A DNA stretch of 64,000 nt, taken from contig NZ_CP146100.1 in assembly GCF_037023755.1 (NCBI RefSeq), positions 5,177,501 to 5,241,500 of the forward strand, written 5' to 3'. The stretch is from Saccharopolyspora sp. SCSIO 74807 (GTDB lineage Bacteria > Actinomycetota > Actinomycetes > Mycobacteriales > Pseudonocardiaceae). The position numbers and the translations under genes were made by a program. The notes under the pieces were generated by a model. It was not told the origin of the DNA. It made no database searches and was given only the letters and a program-made list of their open reading frames with translations. Position 1 is the first letter of the stretch. Each line of letters starts with the position of its first letter. Below, piece after piece: positions 54,085 through 63,433 of this stretch.

Positions 54085-55115
54085 CGCGGCGAGTCGGCGG
54101 TCAGTTCCAGGGCGATGTCCGCGATCATGTCCTCCTGGCCGCCGACCAGACCTCGCCGACCGACCTCCACCAGGATCTGTCGGGTGTCCAGCCCGTGCTC
54201 GGCAGCGGCGCGCTCAGCGTGGCGCAGGAAGCTCGAATACACCCCCGCGTACCCGAGAGTCAGCGTCTCCCGGTCTACCCGCACTGCGCGGTCCTGCAAC
54301 GGGCGGACGATGTCGTCGGCGGCGTCCTGCAAGGCGAACAGGTCGCAGCCGTGCTGCCAGCCGTGCAGGTCGGCAACCGCCACGAACGCTTCGAGCGGAC
54401 AGTTGCCCGCGCCGGCGCCGTGCCCCGCCAGCGAGGCGTCCACCCGGGTCACGCCCTCTTCCACCGCCACCACCGAATTGGCCACGGACAACGACAGGTT
54501 TTCGTGAGCGTGGATGCCGATCTCGGTGGCGTCGTCGAGCACGTCGCGGTACGCGCGAATCCGTTCCCGCACGTCCCGCATCGTCAGTCGACCACCGGAG
54601 TCGGTGACGTACACGCAGCGCGCGCCCGCGGACTCCAGCTGCACGGCCTGCTTCGCCAGCTCTGTCGGCGAGGCCATGTGCGACATCATGAGGAAGCCGG
54701 ACACGTCCATGCCGAGATCGCGGGCCTTGCCGATGTGCTGGGCGGCGATGTCCGCTTCGGTGGCGTGCGTGGCCACCCGCACCGAGCGCACGCCGAGCTC
54801 GTGGGCGCGTTCGAGTTCCTTGACGGTCCCGATTCCCGGCAGCAGCAACGTGGTCAGCACCGCCCGGTTGACGACCTCCGCCGCGGCGGAGATCCACTCC
54901 CAGTCCGTGTTGCTCCCGGGGCCATAGGTGACGCTCCCGCCGGCCAAGCCGTCGCCGTGGGCCACCTCGATGGCGTCGACGCCCGCGGACTCCAACGCGG
55001 CCGCGATCGCGCGCACCCTGTCCGGGGCCAGTCGGTGCCGGATCGCGTGCATACCGTCCCGCAACGTGACGTCCTGGATGTACAGAGGGGGCGTGCTCTG
55101 GTGCGGTGTGCTCAC
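54081..55115 (-). CDS. 4-hydroxy-2-oxovalerate aldolase (HOA/DmpG type)
   Basis: A 344-residue class II pyruvate aldolase that splits 4-hydroxy-2-oxoacids to pyruvate and an aldehyde. Metal and catalytic motifs are [29 protein letters not shown], and [21 protein letters not shown] (HxH), with [19 protein letters not shown] 55115 overlaps the acetaldehyde dehydrogenase stop by 4 bp, as usual for the tightly coupled aldolase-dehydrogenase complex. It is last in the leftward hydrolase/hydratase operon. Confidence 0.93.
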   Translation of the reverse strand: MSTPHQSTPPLYIQDVTLRDGMHAIRHRLAPDRVRAIAAALESAGVDAIEVAHGDGLAGGSVTYGPGSNTDWEWISAAAEVVNRAVLTTLLLPGIGTVKELERAHELGVRSVRVATHATEADIAAQHIGKARDLGMDVSGFLMMSHMASPTELAKQAVQLESAGARCVYVTDSGGRLTMRDVRERIRAYRDVLDDATEIGIHAHENLSLSVANSVVAVEEGVTRVDASLAGHGAGAGNCPLEAFVAVADLHGWQHGCDLFALQDAADDIVRPLQDRAVRVDRETLTLGYAGVYSSFLRHAERAAAEHGLDTRQILVEVGRRGLVGGQEDMIADIALELTADSPR

Positions 55116-56059
55116 GTGTCCACCTCGACGCGCTGCCGGGCCGCGTTCGCGGCGAGCTGCTCGGCCGTGCGCAGTGCGGCCGAGGTCATGATGTCCAAGT
55201 TGCCCGCGTAGGCGGGTAGGTAGTGCGCCGCGCCCTCCACGGCGAGGAATACCGAGACCTTCCAGCTCGGGCGCGGCGCGGCGTCGATCAGCGTGCCCAG
55301 CGGCTCGTCCGCGGCGACGGGCGTGATCTGCACCTGCTGCTTGAGCCGGTAGCCGGGCACGTAGCTGGAAACCTCGGCGACGGTCCGCTCGACGCTGTCC
55401 CGGATCAGTTCGGGGTCGCCGTCGCCCGCCAGGCACAAAACCGTGTCGCGCATGATCATCGGCGGTTCGGCCGGGTTCAGGACGATGATCGCCTTGCCAC
55501 GGTCCGCGCCGCCGACGACCTCGATCGCCTTCGCGGTCGTTTCGGTGAACTCGTCGATGTTCGCGCGGGTGCCGGGCCCCGCCGATTTCGAGGCGATCGA
55601 GGCGACGATCTCGGCGTAGCGGACCGGTGCGACTCGGGAAACCGCTGCGACCACGGGAATCGTCGCCTGCCCACCGCAGGTCACCATGTTCACGTTGGTG
55701 GCGGTTCGGTGCGCGTCCAGGTTCACGGCCGGGACCACGAACGGCCCGATCGCTGCGGGCGTGAGGTCGACCAGCAGCTTCCCGTGGGGTTCCAGCAGCG
55801 CCGAGTTCCGCTCGTGGGCCGTTGCCGAGGTGGCATCGAAGACGACGTCCACGTCGGCGAACTCGGGCATACCGAGCAGTCCCTCCACGCCACGATCCGT
55901 CGTGGCGACGCCGAGCCGACGCGCGCGGGCGAGCCCGTCCGAGGTGGGATCGACTCCCACCATCACCCCCATGTCGAGGGAATCGGACAGCCTGATCACC
56001 TTGATCAGGAGGTCGGTTCCGATGTTGCCGGAGCCGATGATCGCGACCTTGGTCTTCAC
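55112..56059 (-). CDS. Acetaldehyde dehydrogenase (acylating)
   Basis: A 315-residue CoA-acylating aldehyde dehydrogenase (DmpF/BphJ type) that turns the aldolase product aldehyde into acyl-CoA. The NAD motif is [14 protein letters not shown], the catalytic cysteine is in [18 protein letters not shown], and [17 protein letters not shown] and [16 protein letters not shown] are family-typical. GTG 56059 (GGGGGAG upstream) overlaps the hydratase stop by 4 bp. It forms a substrate-channelling complex with the downstream aldolase. Confidence 0.93.
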   Translation of the reverse strand: MKTKVAIIGSGNIGTDLLIKVIRLSDSLDMGVMVGVDPTSDGLARARRLGVATTDRGVEGLLGMPEFADVDVVFDATSATAHERNSALLEPHGKLLVDLTPAAIGPFVVPAVNLDAHRTATNVNMVTCGGQATIPVVAAVSRVAPVRYAEIVASIASKSAGPGTRANIDEFTETTAKAIEVVGGADRGKAIIVLNPAEPPMIMRDTVLCLAGDGDPELIRDSVERTVAEVSSYVPGYRLKQQVQITPVAADEPLGTLIDAAPRPSWKVSVFLAVEGAAHYLPAYAGNLDIMTSAALRTAEQLAANAARQRVEVDT

Positions 56060-56865
56060 GTTGCTCCCCCTGCGTTCCCGGAGAATTCTGCGGTGACGGT
56101 CCCGAGCCCGCTCAACGTGGCGGAGAAGGACGTCCCGGCGCTGACGGGCACCATCGGTCCGAGGGCTCCGGACAGCACGATCTCCCCGCTGCGCAACGAC
56201 ATCCCGAGTTCGTAGCAGGTGCGGGCCAGCCACAGCAGCGCGTTCAGCGGGTCGCCGAGGCAGGCCGCCCCGCTTCCGCTGCTGACCGTCCGGCCCTGAC
56301 CATCGACCATGGTCATCTCCACTTCCCGCAGATCCGCGCCGGCGAAGTCGAACTGGGTCCCGCCGAGGACGAACATTCCGCTGGAAGCGTTGTCCGCGAC
56401 GGTGTCGGAGAAGCTGATGTCCCACCCCGCGATCCGGCTGTCCACGATTTCCAGGGCAGGCACCGTCCCCGCGACGGCCTCGCGCGCCGAGGCGAGATCG
56501 ATGTGCGGGCCGTCGAGGTCGGTGCCGAGCACCAACGCGATCTCCGCCTCGATCCGCGGTTGCAGCAACCGGGCGGTGTCCACAGCGGTTCCGGCAGGCA
56601 CAGCCATGTCGTCGAACAGGACACCGAAGTCGGGCTGCTCGACCCCCAGCTGCTGCTGGACCGCCGGGGAGGTCAGGCCGATTTTGCGGCCGACGATTCG
56701 CCCGCCACGGTCGCTCCGGTGCCGAGTCAGCATTGATTGGACGGCGTAGGCCGTGGTCGCCGCCGCGTCGGGCAGTAGGTCGCGGACGGGCGCGCACGGC
56801 ACGCGGGTCTTGGCGGCGTCCAGCAGACGCTCGGCCGCCGCCTCGATTCCGGTCAGCTCGGGCAC
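56056..56865 (-). CDS. 2-hydroxypenta-2,4-dienoate (2-keto-4-pentenoate) hydratase
   Basis: A 269-residue hydratase adding water to a 2-hydroxy-2,4-dienoate to give a 4-hydroxy-2-oxoacid. Typical features are [47 protein letters not shown] (metal-binding ExE), and [34 protein letters not shown] 56865. It sits in the operon just before acetaldehyde dehydrogenase and aldolase, the standard lower meta-cleavage order. Confidence 0.92.
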   Translation of the reverse strand: MPELTGIEAAAERLLDAAKTRVPCAPVRDLLPDAAATTAYAVQSMLTRHRSDRGGRIVGRKIGLTSPAVQQQLGVEQPDFGVLFDDMAVPAGTAVDTARLLQPRIEAEIALVLGTDLDGPHIDLASAREAVAGTVPALEIVDSRIAGWDISFSDTVADNASSGMFVLGGTQFDFAGADLREVEMTMVDGQGRTVSSGSGAACLGDPLNALLWLARTCYELGMSLRSGEIVLSGALGPMVPVSAGTSFSATLSGLGTVTAEFSGNAGGAT

Positions 56866-56895
56866 AATTCCCTCGGTTCGTCTCGATGCGGCGGA

Positions 56896-57867
56896 TCAGC
56901 CGCGTTTGATCAGGGGCAGCTCGGGGCGCCGGTCGGAGACGCCAGCTTCGTCGGCCAGCTCTCCCGGCACGGTTCCGTGCGCGAAGAACTCGTGGAAGAC
57001 CGGGTTGAACAGGTCCGGCCGGTCCGTCTGGCCCTGGTGGCCGCAGTCGTCGGGGTAGAAGAACTGCACGTTGGGCAGGTGGTCCTCCTGGACGTGCCCC
57101 CACTCGACCGGGGTCAGGATGTCCTGCCTGCCGTAGAGGTAGATCCCGGGGATCTCCAGCCGGTCCAGGCGCCCCTTGGTCGCCAGCCGCGCGGCCCGGT
57201 TCTGGTCAGTCCACGGGACGATGTGGCGGTACTGCAACAGCGTGGGCCAGAACTGCTGGTGGGCCTCCAACCGCTCGGCGGCCGACAAGTAGCGCATTTC
57301 GACGAGGTCGTCGCTGACCGCCTCGGGCCGGTGGATGATCGCCTCCATCATGGACCGCATTCCTTCGCGGGTGCCGTCGTAGGCGGTCATGTGGAACTGC
57401 CCCTGCGGCGGCTTGATCTCCTCCGGGACGACGTCGCCGACATCGCCGGCGATGAGCGCGAAGCTCAGCACCCGCTCCGGGTGCGCCACGGTGTAGTTCA
57501 CCGTGTTCATGCAACCCATCGAGTTGCCCGCCAGGTGAAAGCGGTCCAGGCACAGCGCGTCGGCGAAGTCGTGGATGAAGTCGACGAAGTCCTCCATGCC
57601 CCGCGGCCAGTGCTCCGGCCTCGGGTCGGACAGGCCGAACGCCGGCATGTCGGGGCAGTAAACCCGGAATCCGCGCTCCCCCAGGTAGGACGCCATGAAC
57701 CGCCACCCGGCCAGGCCCGACGATCCCGGCAGGCCGCCGTGCAGCAGTACCACGGCAGGACCCGTGTCACCCGAGGTCATGTAGTGGGCCCGTGCACCGT
57801 TGGCGAGACGCACCCATCGGCTCGCCATGCCCGGTGTTTCGACGAGATTCTCACTGGTTAACGCCAT
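56896..57867 (-). CDS. Alpha/beta hydrolase, meta-cleavage product C-C hydrolase type
   Basis: A 323-residue hydrolase. The oxyanion HGG loop ([13 protein letters not shown]), nucleophile elbow GNSMGCMN (Ser), acid Asp in [13 protein letters not shown], and His in [16 protein letters not shown] form the catalytic triad. In this operon it should cleave a vinylogous 1,5-diketone, the ring-cleavage product, to an acid and 2-hydroxypentadienoate. ATG 57867; its start region overlaps the decarboxylase gene 3' end by 17 bp. The enzyme class is firm, the exact substrate is inferred. Confidence 0.85.
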   Translation of the reverse strand: MALTSENLVETPGMASRWVRLANGARAHYMTSGDTGPAVVLLHGGLPGSSGLAGWRFMASYLGERGFRVYCPDMPAFGLSDPRPEHWPRGMEDFVDFIHDFADALCLDRFHLAGNSMGCMNTVNYTVAHPERVLSFALIAGDVGDVVPEEIKPPQGQFHMTAYDGTREGMRSMMEAIIHRPEAVSDDLVEMRYLSAAERLEAHQQFWPTLLQYRHIVPWTDQNRAARLATKGRLDRLEIPGIYLYGRQDILTPVEWGHVQEDHLPNVQFFYPDDCGHQGQTDRPDLFNPVFHEFFAHGTVPGELADEAGVSDRRPELPLIKRG

Positions 57868-58894
57868 CAGCGTGCTCCTTCGCAGCTAGTTCGAGGGGAT
57901 CGGTGGCGAGCCCCAGCAGTTCAGCGGCATTGCGGGCCAGGAAGGACGGATCGACGTGCTCGGGGAGCACGCCGGTCTGCTGTGCCGCCCGCACCGAGTT
58001 CATCGATTTCGCCATCTGGTCCGGGAAGAACGGCGCATCGCTGCCCAAGACCAACCGGTCGGCACCGAACCGGTGCACGAGCAGCCCCAGGTGCTCGTCG
58101 TCGAAAACGAGGGTGTCCACGAACAACCGGCGCGCCAACCGGTCCCGGTCCGCGGTGTCGCCGGTCAGGTTTGCTGCGAGCCGCAACCGTGGGTACGCCC
58201 ATGGGAACGTTCCGCAGCCGTGCGCGAGCACGACGCGCAGTTGCTCGCGTTCGGCCAAGACTCCCCCGAACACCAGCGCCGACGCTGCGATGGCCGTGTC
58301 GGTCAGCATTCCCAGACCGAGGTCGTACGGAGCTCCGGCCCGGCGAACCACGTCCCGTCCGCCCTGCACCGGGTGCACGAACACCGCCGATGCCGTGGCA
58401 TCGCAGGCATCCCAGAACCGCTCGAGATCCGGGGCGTCCAAGTCGAGCTCGCCGATCCGGGTTCCGACTTCGACCCCGTGCAGGCCGATCTCCCGGCACC
58501 GCCGGAGTTCCGCGATAGCGGCGTCGATGTCGCCCAGCGGCAGGCATCCCAGTCCGAGTAGACGCCCACCGGACTGCTCGCACGCCTCCGCGATCGAGTC
58601 GTTGGTGCTGCGCGCGCATTCCGGATCCGCGCCGGCCGCGTGCTCCATGACGACCGGGACGGGTGAGACGACCTGGTGGGAGAGCCCAGCCCGGTCCATC
58701 TCCGCCAAGCGCAGATTCACGTCCCACAGCACCGGCTCGACGGCCCGGAACGTCCTGTCACCGCGCATGATCCGCCCGCCCCCGTCTCCGTCGATCACGA
58801 GCCGGGGAGCGTCGGCATCGTGTCGGGCCGGGACTTCTCCCGCGTCGAGGCCGAAATGGTGCGCGTGCACATCGACGGCCGTGAGCTCGGGCAT
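57851..58894 (-). CDS. ACMSD-family amidohydrolase, probable ring-cleavage product decarboxylase
   Basis: A 347-residue TIM-barrel metal enzyme of the aminocarboxymuconate semialdehyde decarboxylase family. Zinc-site motifs are TAVDVHAHHFG (HxH), VFVHPVQGG, VVLAHGCGTFPWAYPRL and VLGSDAPFFPDQ. The family removes carboxyl groups from ring-cleavage products or aromatic acids without oxidation. I chose ATG 58894 with AGGGA upstream; ATG 58903 and 58945 are alternatives. As first gene of the hydrolase-hydratase-dehydrogenase-aldolase operon it fits decarboxylation of a carboxylated muconic semialdehyde before hydrolysis. Confidence 0.8.
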   Translation of the reverse strand: MPELTAVDVHAHHFGLDAGEVPARHDADAPRLVIDGDGGGRIMRGDRTFRAVEPVLWDVNLRLAEMDRAGLSHQVVSPVPVVMEHAAGADPECARSTNDSIAEACEQSGGRLLGLGCLPLGDIDAAIAELRRCREIGLHGVEVGTRIGELDLDAPDLERFWDACDATASAVFVHPVQGGRDVVRRAGAPYDLGLGMLTDTAIAASALVFGGVLAEREQLRVVLAHGCGTFPWAYPRLRLAANLTGDTADRDRLARRLFVDTLVFDDEHLGLLVHRFGADRLVLGSDAPFFPDQMAKSMNSVRAAQQTGVLPEHVDPSFLARNAAELLGLATDPLELAAKEHADGVNQ

Positions 58895-58970
58895 GGACAG
58901 CATCCCTGCGGTTCGGAGGAATCGTGGCCGCGACGCTAAAGACATCCGCGCCGCGGCGGGGCTGATGTTT

Positions 58971-58990
58971 CAGTGGCCGGAACCGAAACC
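58971..58990. promoter_or_regulatory. GGTTCC-type motif in the decarboxylase / IclR intergenic region
   Basis: CAGTGGCCGGAACCGAAACC. Read leftward, GGTTCCGGCCACTGAAACA matches the 61461 palindrome in its first half and partly in its second. It lies 77-96 bp upstream of the decarboxylase start and 127 bp upstream of the IclR start. Confidence 0.5.
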
Positions 58991-59116
58991 CGTGCGGCGC
59001 AAGGAAAGACCTGGCGGGCGCGATCGGGTTAAGCTCTCCATGGTCCCGATCGGCGCCGTACGGCCCGCGCTCGTGCGCGGGTTTGCACGACGGCGGGCAG
59101 CACAAGGAGGTGCGCC

Positions 59117-59920
59117 GTGACCACGATGCACGAGCAGAAGCAGGAATCCCCTCCCACTTCGATCCTGTCCAAAGCGTTCGACGTGCTGGGGGCGTTCGGG
59201 CCCGACCACCGGGTCCTCACTCTCACCGAGATCGCGTGCGCGAGCGGTCTGCCGAAATCCACGGTTCACCGCTTGCTCGGTCGGCTGACCGAGCTCGGTG
59301 TGATCGAGCCGCATTGCGCGGGGTTCAAGGTCGGCTTGCCGCTGCGGCGGTTCGCTTCGGCGATGCCGATCGAAAGCCTGCGGCAGTCGGCGCTGCCACA
59401 CCTGGGTGCGCTGCACCACTGGTCTCGTCGGCACGTGCACATGGCCACGCTGCGGGGCGATCGGGTGGTGTTCGTCGAGCGGATGATGGTGCCGGGGCAC
59501 GAGCTGCCGTCGGCCGACCCCGGCACGGACCTGCCCGCGCACGCCACAGCACTGGGCAAAGCGTTGTTGGCGTTCGCTCCACCAGATGAGGTCGACTCCG
59601 CGTTGGCAGGCCCGTTGCACGCGGTCGCGCCGAACACGATCACGGATGCCGCGGAGTTCCGCGCCGAACTGGCCGAGGTTCAGCGGAACCGGTTCGCCGG
59701 TGCGCGCGGTGAATCGCACCCCGACGTTTGCTGCCTGGCCGCGCCGCTGCTGATCCGCGGCCGCGCGGTGGGGGCGTTGTCGGTGTCCTCGACGGCCGGA
59801 GAACGCAACAGCGACCGGGCACTCATCGATGCTGTGCGCGTGACAGCGGACCGGGTCGCCACGGACAATGCGAAGGTGCTGGCCGACGGCCACGAGGACT
59901 GGTTCCCGGGTCGGCTGTGA
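59117..59920 (+). CDS. IclR-family regulator of the aromatic pathway (probable)
   Basis: A 267-residue regulator with winged HTH (SILSKAFDVLGAFGPDHRVLTLTEIACASGLPKSTVHRLLGRLTELGVIEPHCAGFKVGLPLRRFA) and an IclR effector domain (LHHWSRRHVHMATLRGDRVVFVERMMVPGHELPSADPGTDLPAHATALGKALLAFAP ... SHPDVCCLAAPLLIRGRAVGALSVSS). GTG 59117 follows AAGGAGGTGCGCC, a strong RBS. It lies between the divergent decarboxylase operon and the convergent dioxygenase gene, inside the aromatic gene group, so it is the best candidate regulator of that group (inference). Confidence 0.88.
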   Translation: MTTMHEQKQESPPTSILSKAFDVLGAFGPDHRVLTLTEIACASGLPKSTVHRLLGRLTELGVIEPHCAGFKVGLPLRRFASAMPIESLRQSALPHLGALHHWSRRHVHMATLRGDRVVFVERMMVPGHELPSADPGTDLPAHATALGKALLAFAPPDEVDSALAGPLHAVAPNTITDAAEFRAELAEVQRNRFAGARGESHPDVCCLAAPLLIRGRAVGALSVSSTAGERNSDRALIDAVRVTADRVATDNAKVLADGHEDWFPGRL

Positions 59921-60039
59921 GCGCCTGTCCGCTCAGGAGTCGCTTCCGAGTGGTCTGCGTGGCGGTGCCGGTTGCTTACAGGTCGTTGCTGGAGCGGGCT
60001 CCGCCGCTGACCAGACAAAGACCCTACTGAAACGACGTC

Positions 60040-61101
60040 TCAGGAGAAGATCCCGAACGGCTTGTTCGAGTTGAACACGTCTGTGGTCACCATCGTCGAC
60101 CAGCGCCGCTGCAAGCCGAGTTCCTGCACGGCGCCGAACAAGCAGAACCAGTTCAGCATTTCGTGCTGGCCGGCCGCCACGACGTCGCGCCCGCTCACCG
60201 CGGCGAGGTCGTCGAAGCGGCCCTCGACCATCAGTTGGTAGAGCCGTCGGTCGGCGGCGGTGTCCGGCCGGATGTGCCAGAGGGCGTCGGTCAGGAAGGC
60301 GTGCGACCAGCTCGACGAGGCGATGAACGCGACCCGCTCGTCGTTCCCGGCGAAGTGCCGCGCGATCGCCCGTCCCACCTCGACGCAGCGGGCCGGGCTC
60401 GGGCCGGATGGGTCGAGCTCCTCGCTGGAGATGTCGGCGAACCGGGCCAAGCCGCCCTTGCGCGCGATGGCGTGCTCGCCGTAGCAATTCACCGTGATCG
60501 GCAGCAGCCGGTACGGGAATCGCGCTCCCGCGTGGTCGTAGTCCAGGAACAGCTGGGTGTTCAGGATGGCGTGCGGGAAGTGCGCTCCATCCCGCTTGCG
60601 GTACGAGTAGGCCATGTCGACGCCGTCGTTGATGAGCCCGTCGGCGAGCCTGCGGGCGATCGCGGAGTCGCCGCGGAGAGTGATGCGGAAGTCGTCGGGC
60701 AGTCCCCAGGCGTTCGGGCTGCCGCGCTCGTTCATCACCTCGAACGCCGGCACCTCCAGGTCGTCGTAGGCGAGCACGCAGAACGGTGGCACGACCTCTT
60801 CGCGGAAGTTCTCGTACTGGTCGTCACCCCACACCACGACCACGTCTGGGGCGAACTCGTCGAGAGCGGCGCGGCACCGCGTGAGACCGCCCAGCAGGTC
60901 GGCGCGGTGCCCGGCCGCTGCGGAACGCCCCTGGTCCGCGCCCCACTCCGCGCGCATGGACGCCGGCCAGCTCGCCGGGTCCTTCTCGCGCTCGGGGATA
61001 TCGGGGTCCTGCAACGTCCACCTGAGCAATCCGGCCATGTGCTCGTCCGTGCCAGCTAGCAACGGGTAGTGCGTCATGCCGAGGCCGAGGAATCGACTCA
61101 T
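60040..61101 (-). CDS. Class III (LigB-type) extradiol ring-cleavage dioxygenase
   Basis: A 353-residue protein of the LigB/protocatechuate 4,5-dioxygenase class. Iron-ligand and active-site stretches are LGLGMTHYPLLAG near the N-terminus, VVVVWGDDQYENF, LRGDSAIARRLADGLINDGVDMAYSYRKRDGAHFPHAILNTQLFLDYDHAG, and ASSSWSHAFLTDALWH. It should open a catechol ring next to the hydroxyls. ATG 61101 overlaps the small upstream gene by 4 bp. The expected substrate is the catechol made by the Rieske dioxygenase and the SDR encoded alongside; specificity is inferred. Confidence 0.82.
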   Translation of the reverse strand: MSRFLGLGMTHYPLLAGTDEHMAGLLRWTLQDPDIPEREKDPASWPASMRAEWGADQGRSAAAGHRADLLGGLTRCRAALDEFAPDVVVVWGDDQYENFREEVVPPFCVLAYDDLEVPAFEVMNERGSPNAWGLPDDFRITLRGDSAIARRLADGLINDGVDMAYSYRKRDGAHFPHAILNTQLFLDYDHAGARFPYRLLPITVNCYGEHAIARKGGLARFADISSEELDPSGPSPARCVEVGRAIARHFAGNDERVAFIASSSWSHAFLTDALWHIRPDTAADRRLYQLMVEGRFDDLAAVSGRDVVAAGQHEMLNWFCLFGAVQELGLQRRWSTMVTTDVFNSNKPFGIFS

Positions 61102-61358
61102 CGTCGTTCTGCTCCGTTCTGGGTTCCCCGCGGTGTCGGTGCGACGTGCGATTCCGGCATGACGACGACGCTGGATGTGCCCAGGTGCCACCAATTCGTC
61201 CCGTCTTCGTCAGGTTCGTGCGGGAGCACCTCGACGGTCGTGAACGGAATCCCATTGGGATCGTGCGTGCCCACGATGATGTTGATGTCGCAGCCGGCCG
61301 ACCGGATGTGCAGGATCTTGTCCGGCCCGTCGGGTTCGTGGTGATCGACGATGCGCAT
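61098..61358 (-). CDS. Small protein translationally coupled to the extradiol dioxygenase
   Basis: An 86-residue soluble protein I do not recognise. It begins MRIVDHHEPDGPDKILHIRS and contains INIIVGTHDPNGIPFTTVEVLPHEPDEDGTNWWHLG, rich in His/Asp/Pro/Trp and beta-strand-like. ATG 61358 has GGAG close upstream, and its stop overlaps the dioxygenase ATG (ATGA). Class III dioxygenases such as LigAB have a small helper subunit, so this could be a partner, but I see no match to LigA. It diverges from the Rieske operon across a 224 bp promoter region. Confidence 0.62.
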   Translation of the reverse strand: MRIVDHHEPDGPDKILHIRSAGCDINIIVGTHDPNGIPFTTVEVLPHEPDEDGTNWWHLGTSSVVVMPESHVAPTPRGTQNGAERR

Positions 61359-61460
61359 CGGTGCTCCGTTCGCGGGTGGCCGCAGCGGTGCCGGAATGGC
61401 GGCACGTCGGGTTTCGCTCGACCCGGACGTTAGCCATCTGCTGCCGGACCCAGGAACAGC

Positions 61461-61479
61461 GGTTCCAGCGGCCGGAACC
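61461..61479. promoter_or_regulatory. Palindrome GGTTCCAGCGGCCGGAACC in the dioxygenase divergent promoter
   Basis: A 19 bp near-perfect inverted repeat (arms GGTTCC / GGAACC) sits about 103 bp from each of the two divergent start codons (61358 and 61583). Related sequences lie at 58971 and 51583. It is a good candidate site for an IclR regulator. Confidence 0.6.
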
Positions 61480-61582
61480 AGGTCACCAAGCTGCAGCGGC
61501 GATTCCTAGCCTGGGCTTCTCCCCCGGCCTCCCGGAGGTTCCGGGTGTGGGCAACGAAGGCCGCACTGAAACGGAGACGGGC

Positions 61583-62893
61583 ATGCCTGATCCTCTCGTG
61601 ATCGACAATCGCAAGGACTCGCTGTTCCAGGTCGACCGCGAGGTGTTCACCTCGCAGGAGGTCTTCGAACGGGAACGCGAGCTGCTGTTCGGCCCGTCCT
61701 GGTTGTACGTCGGCCACGAATCCGAGCTCCCGGAGCGCAACGATTTCCGCACCCGCGACGTGGGCGGCCGGTCGATCATCTTCAACCGCGACCGGCGCGG
61801 CGAGGTCCGGGTGCTGCTCAACACCTGCCTGCACCGCGGCGCATCGGTCTGCCGGCATCCGGCCGGGAAGGCGAAGATCTTCACCTGCTTCTACCACGGG
61901 TGGGCCTACCGCAATTCGGGCGAGCTGGTGAACGTCCCGTCCGCGGAGGACTACGCCGCATCACCGGCCGACGTGTACGGCGGTCTGCACACGCCGCGCA
62001 TCGAGTCCTACCGCGGCTTCTGGTTCGTGAACTTTTCCGGCGACGCCCCGGATCTGCGTAGCTGGCTGGGTACCGCGACATACCTGCTGGACCTGGCCGT
62101 GGACCAGTCCGAGGACGGCATCGAGGTGCTCACCGGCACGCACAACTACGAACTGCACGCCAACTGGAAGCTGCTGGTCGAGAACAGCGTGGACGGCTAC
62201 CACGCGAAATCGGTGCACCACACCTACTTCGAGATGATGATGGAACTCGGGCAGACCCCGCCGATGCTCGGCGATGCCGACACCAACGGCGTGCCACCGG
62301 CCGGGCTGGGAACCGAGTTCGACAACGGGCACGCCACGCTGATCTACCCGGGCAACGGCCTTCCGCTGGCCAACGAGAACGTCGTGCGCAACTTGGCCGA
62401 GCTGCGGGAGAAAGCGGTCCAGCGATGCGGCGAGTCCTACGCCACCGCGGTGTTCGACCTGGCGCGCAACAGCATCTTCTTCCCCAACTTCGTGCTGATC
62501 GACCTGAACTTCGGCATGATCCTGCGCACGATCATGCCGGTCGCGCCCGACCGCACCGAAGTCACCAGCTGGCACATCGCGCCCCGCGGCCTCGACGGCG
62601 AATCCCTGCAGTACCGCATCGACAACGCGCTCACGTTCTGGGGACCGGCCGGGCTGGCCACCCCCGACGACGTCGAGGCGCTCGAACAGGCGCAGCGCGG
62701 ATTCACCGCGCGCAACGAGGTGCGCTGGTCCGACATCTCCAAAGGCCTGGGCAAGGCCCGCCCGGCGGCCAACGACGAACTCCAGATGCGCGCCTGGTGG
62801 CGGCAGTGGAACGCGCTGATGACCGGCGAGCGGTTGCCTCGCGAGGTCGACGAGTTCGTCCCGTTCGACACCCGCACACCCCAGGGAGCCTGA
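61583..62893 (+). CDS. Rieske ring-hydroxylating dioxygenase alpha subunit (p-cumate-type)
   Basis: A 436-residue oxygenase large subunit. The Rieske cluster ligands are C82 and H84 (TCLHRG) and C102 and H105 (TCFYHGW). The mononuclear iron site is in ENSVDGYHAKSVHH, with H207 and H212. The start (MPDPLVIDNRKDSLFQVDREVFT, then WLYVGHESELPERNDFRTRDVGGRSIIF) resembles the p-cumate/benzoate-like dioxygenase alpha subunits rather than naphthalene types. I chose ATG 61583 with GGAG 7 nt upstream; the longer frame has no homology. It is followed directly by the beta subunit, a ferredoxin and an SDR, the standard dioxygenase order. Confidence 0.9.
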   Translation: MPDPLVIDNRKDSLFQVDREVFTSQEVFERERELLFGPSWLYVGHESELPERNDFRTRDVGGRSIIFNRDRRGEVRVLLNTCLHRGASVCRHPAGKAKIFTCFYHGWAYRNSGELVNVPSAEDYAASPADVYGGLHTPRIESYRGFWFVNFSGDAPDLRSWLGTATYLLDLAVDQSEDGIEVLTGTHNYELHANWKLLVENSVDGYHAKSVHHTYFEMMMELGQTPPMLGDADTNGVPPAGLGTEFDNGHATLIYPGNGLPLANENVVRNLAELREKAVQRCGESYATAVFDLARNSIFFPNFVLIDLNFGMILRTIMPVAPDRTEVTSWHIAPRGLDGESLQYRIDNALTFWGPAGLATPDDVEALEQAQRGFTARNEVRWSDISKGLGKARPAANDELQMRAWWRQWNALMTGERLPREVDEFVPFDTRTPQGA

Positions 62894-62894
62894 C

Positions 62895-63398
62895 ATGACC
62901 GCTGCCACCCCGAACGCCGCGACCGTGACCCGCAGCGAGGTCGAGGACTTCTTGTTCCTGGAGTCCGCGCTACTCGACGAATGGCGCCTGGAGGAGTGGG
63001 TCGAGCTGTTCACCCTCGACTGCACCTACGAGGCGCCGGCCACCGACGCGCCCGCGTCCGATCCGGGTCAGACCTGGTCGTTGATCCACGACCGGCGGAC
63101 GATGCTGGAACAGCGCGTGATCCGCCTCAAGAAGCCGGAGGCGCACGCAGAGTTCCCGCACTCGCAGACCAGTCGCATCGTCGGCAACGTCCGCATCCTC
63201 GACCGCGGTCCGGATGCCGTGTCGGTGTCGGCGAGCTTCCTCGTCTCCCGCATGAAGGCCGGAAAGTTCGACCAGTACGCCGGCCACTACTACTACGCCC
63301 TGGTGCCGGGCGCGGACGGGTTCAAGATCCGGCGCAAGAAGGCGGTGCTGGCCCACGACCGCCTCGCTCCCCAGGGCAAGATCTCGTTCGTCCTGTGA
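62895..63398 (+). CDS. Ring-hydroxylating dioxygenase beta subunit
   Basis: A 167-residue beta subunit (NTF2-like fold). Features are VEDFLFLESALLDEWRLEEWVELFTLDCTYEAP, WSLIHDRRTMLEQRVIRLKKPEAHAEFPHSQTSRIVGNVRI and FDQYAGHYYYALVPGADGFKIRRKKAVLAHDRL, typical of the small structural subunit. The ATG starts 1 bp after the alpha stop (GGGAGCC upstream). It forms an alpha3beta3 hexamer with the large subunit. Confidence 0.93.
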   Translation: MTAATPNAATVTRSEVEDFLFLESALLDEWRLEEWVELFTLDCTYEAPATDAPASDPGQTWSLIHDRRTMLEQRVIRLKKPEAHAEFPHSQTSRIVGNVRILDRGPDAVSVSASFLVSRMKAGKFDQYAGHYYYALVPGADGFKIRRKKAVLAHDRLAPQGKISFVL

Positions 63399-63433
63399 CG
63401 AACGGCGCGCGTCCACACCAGGAGGATTTACCG

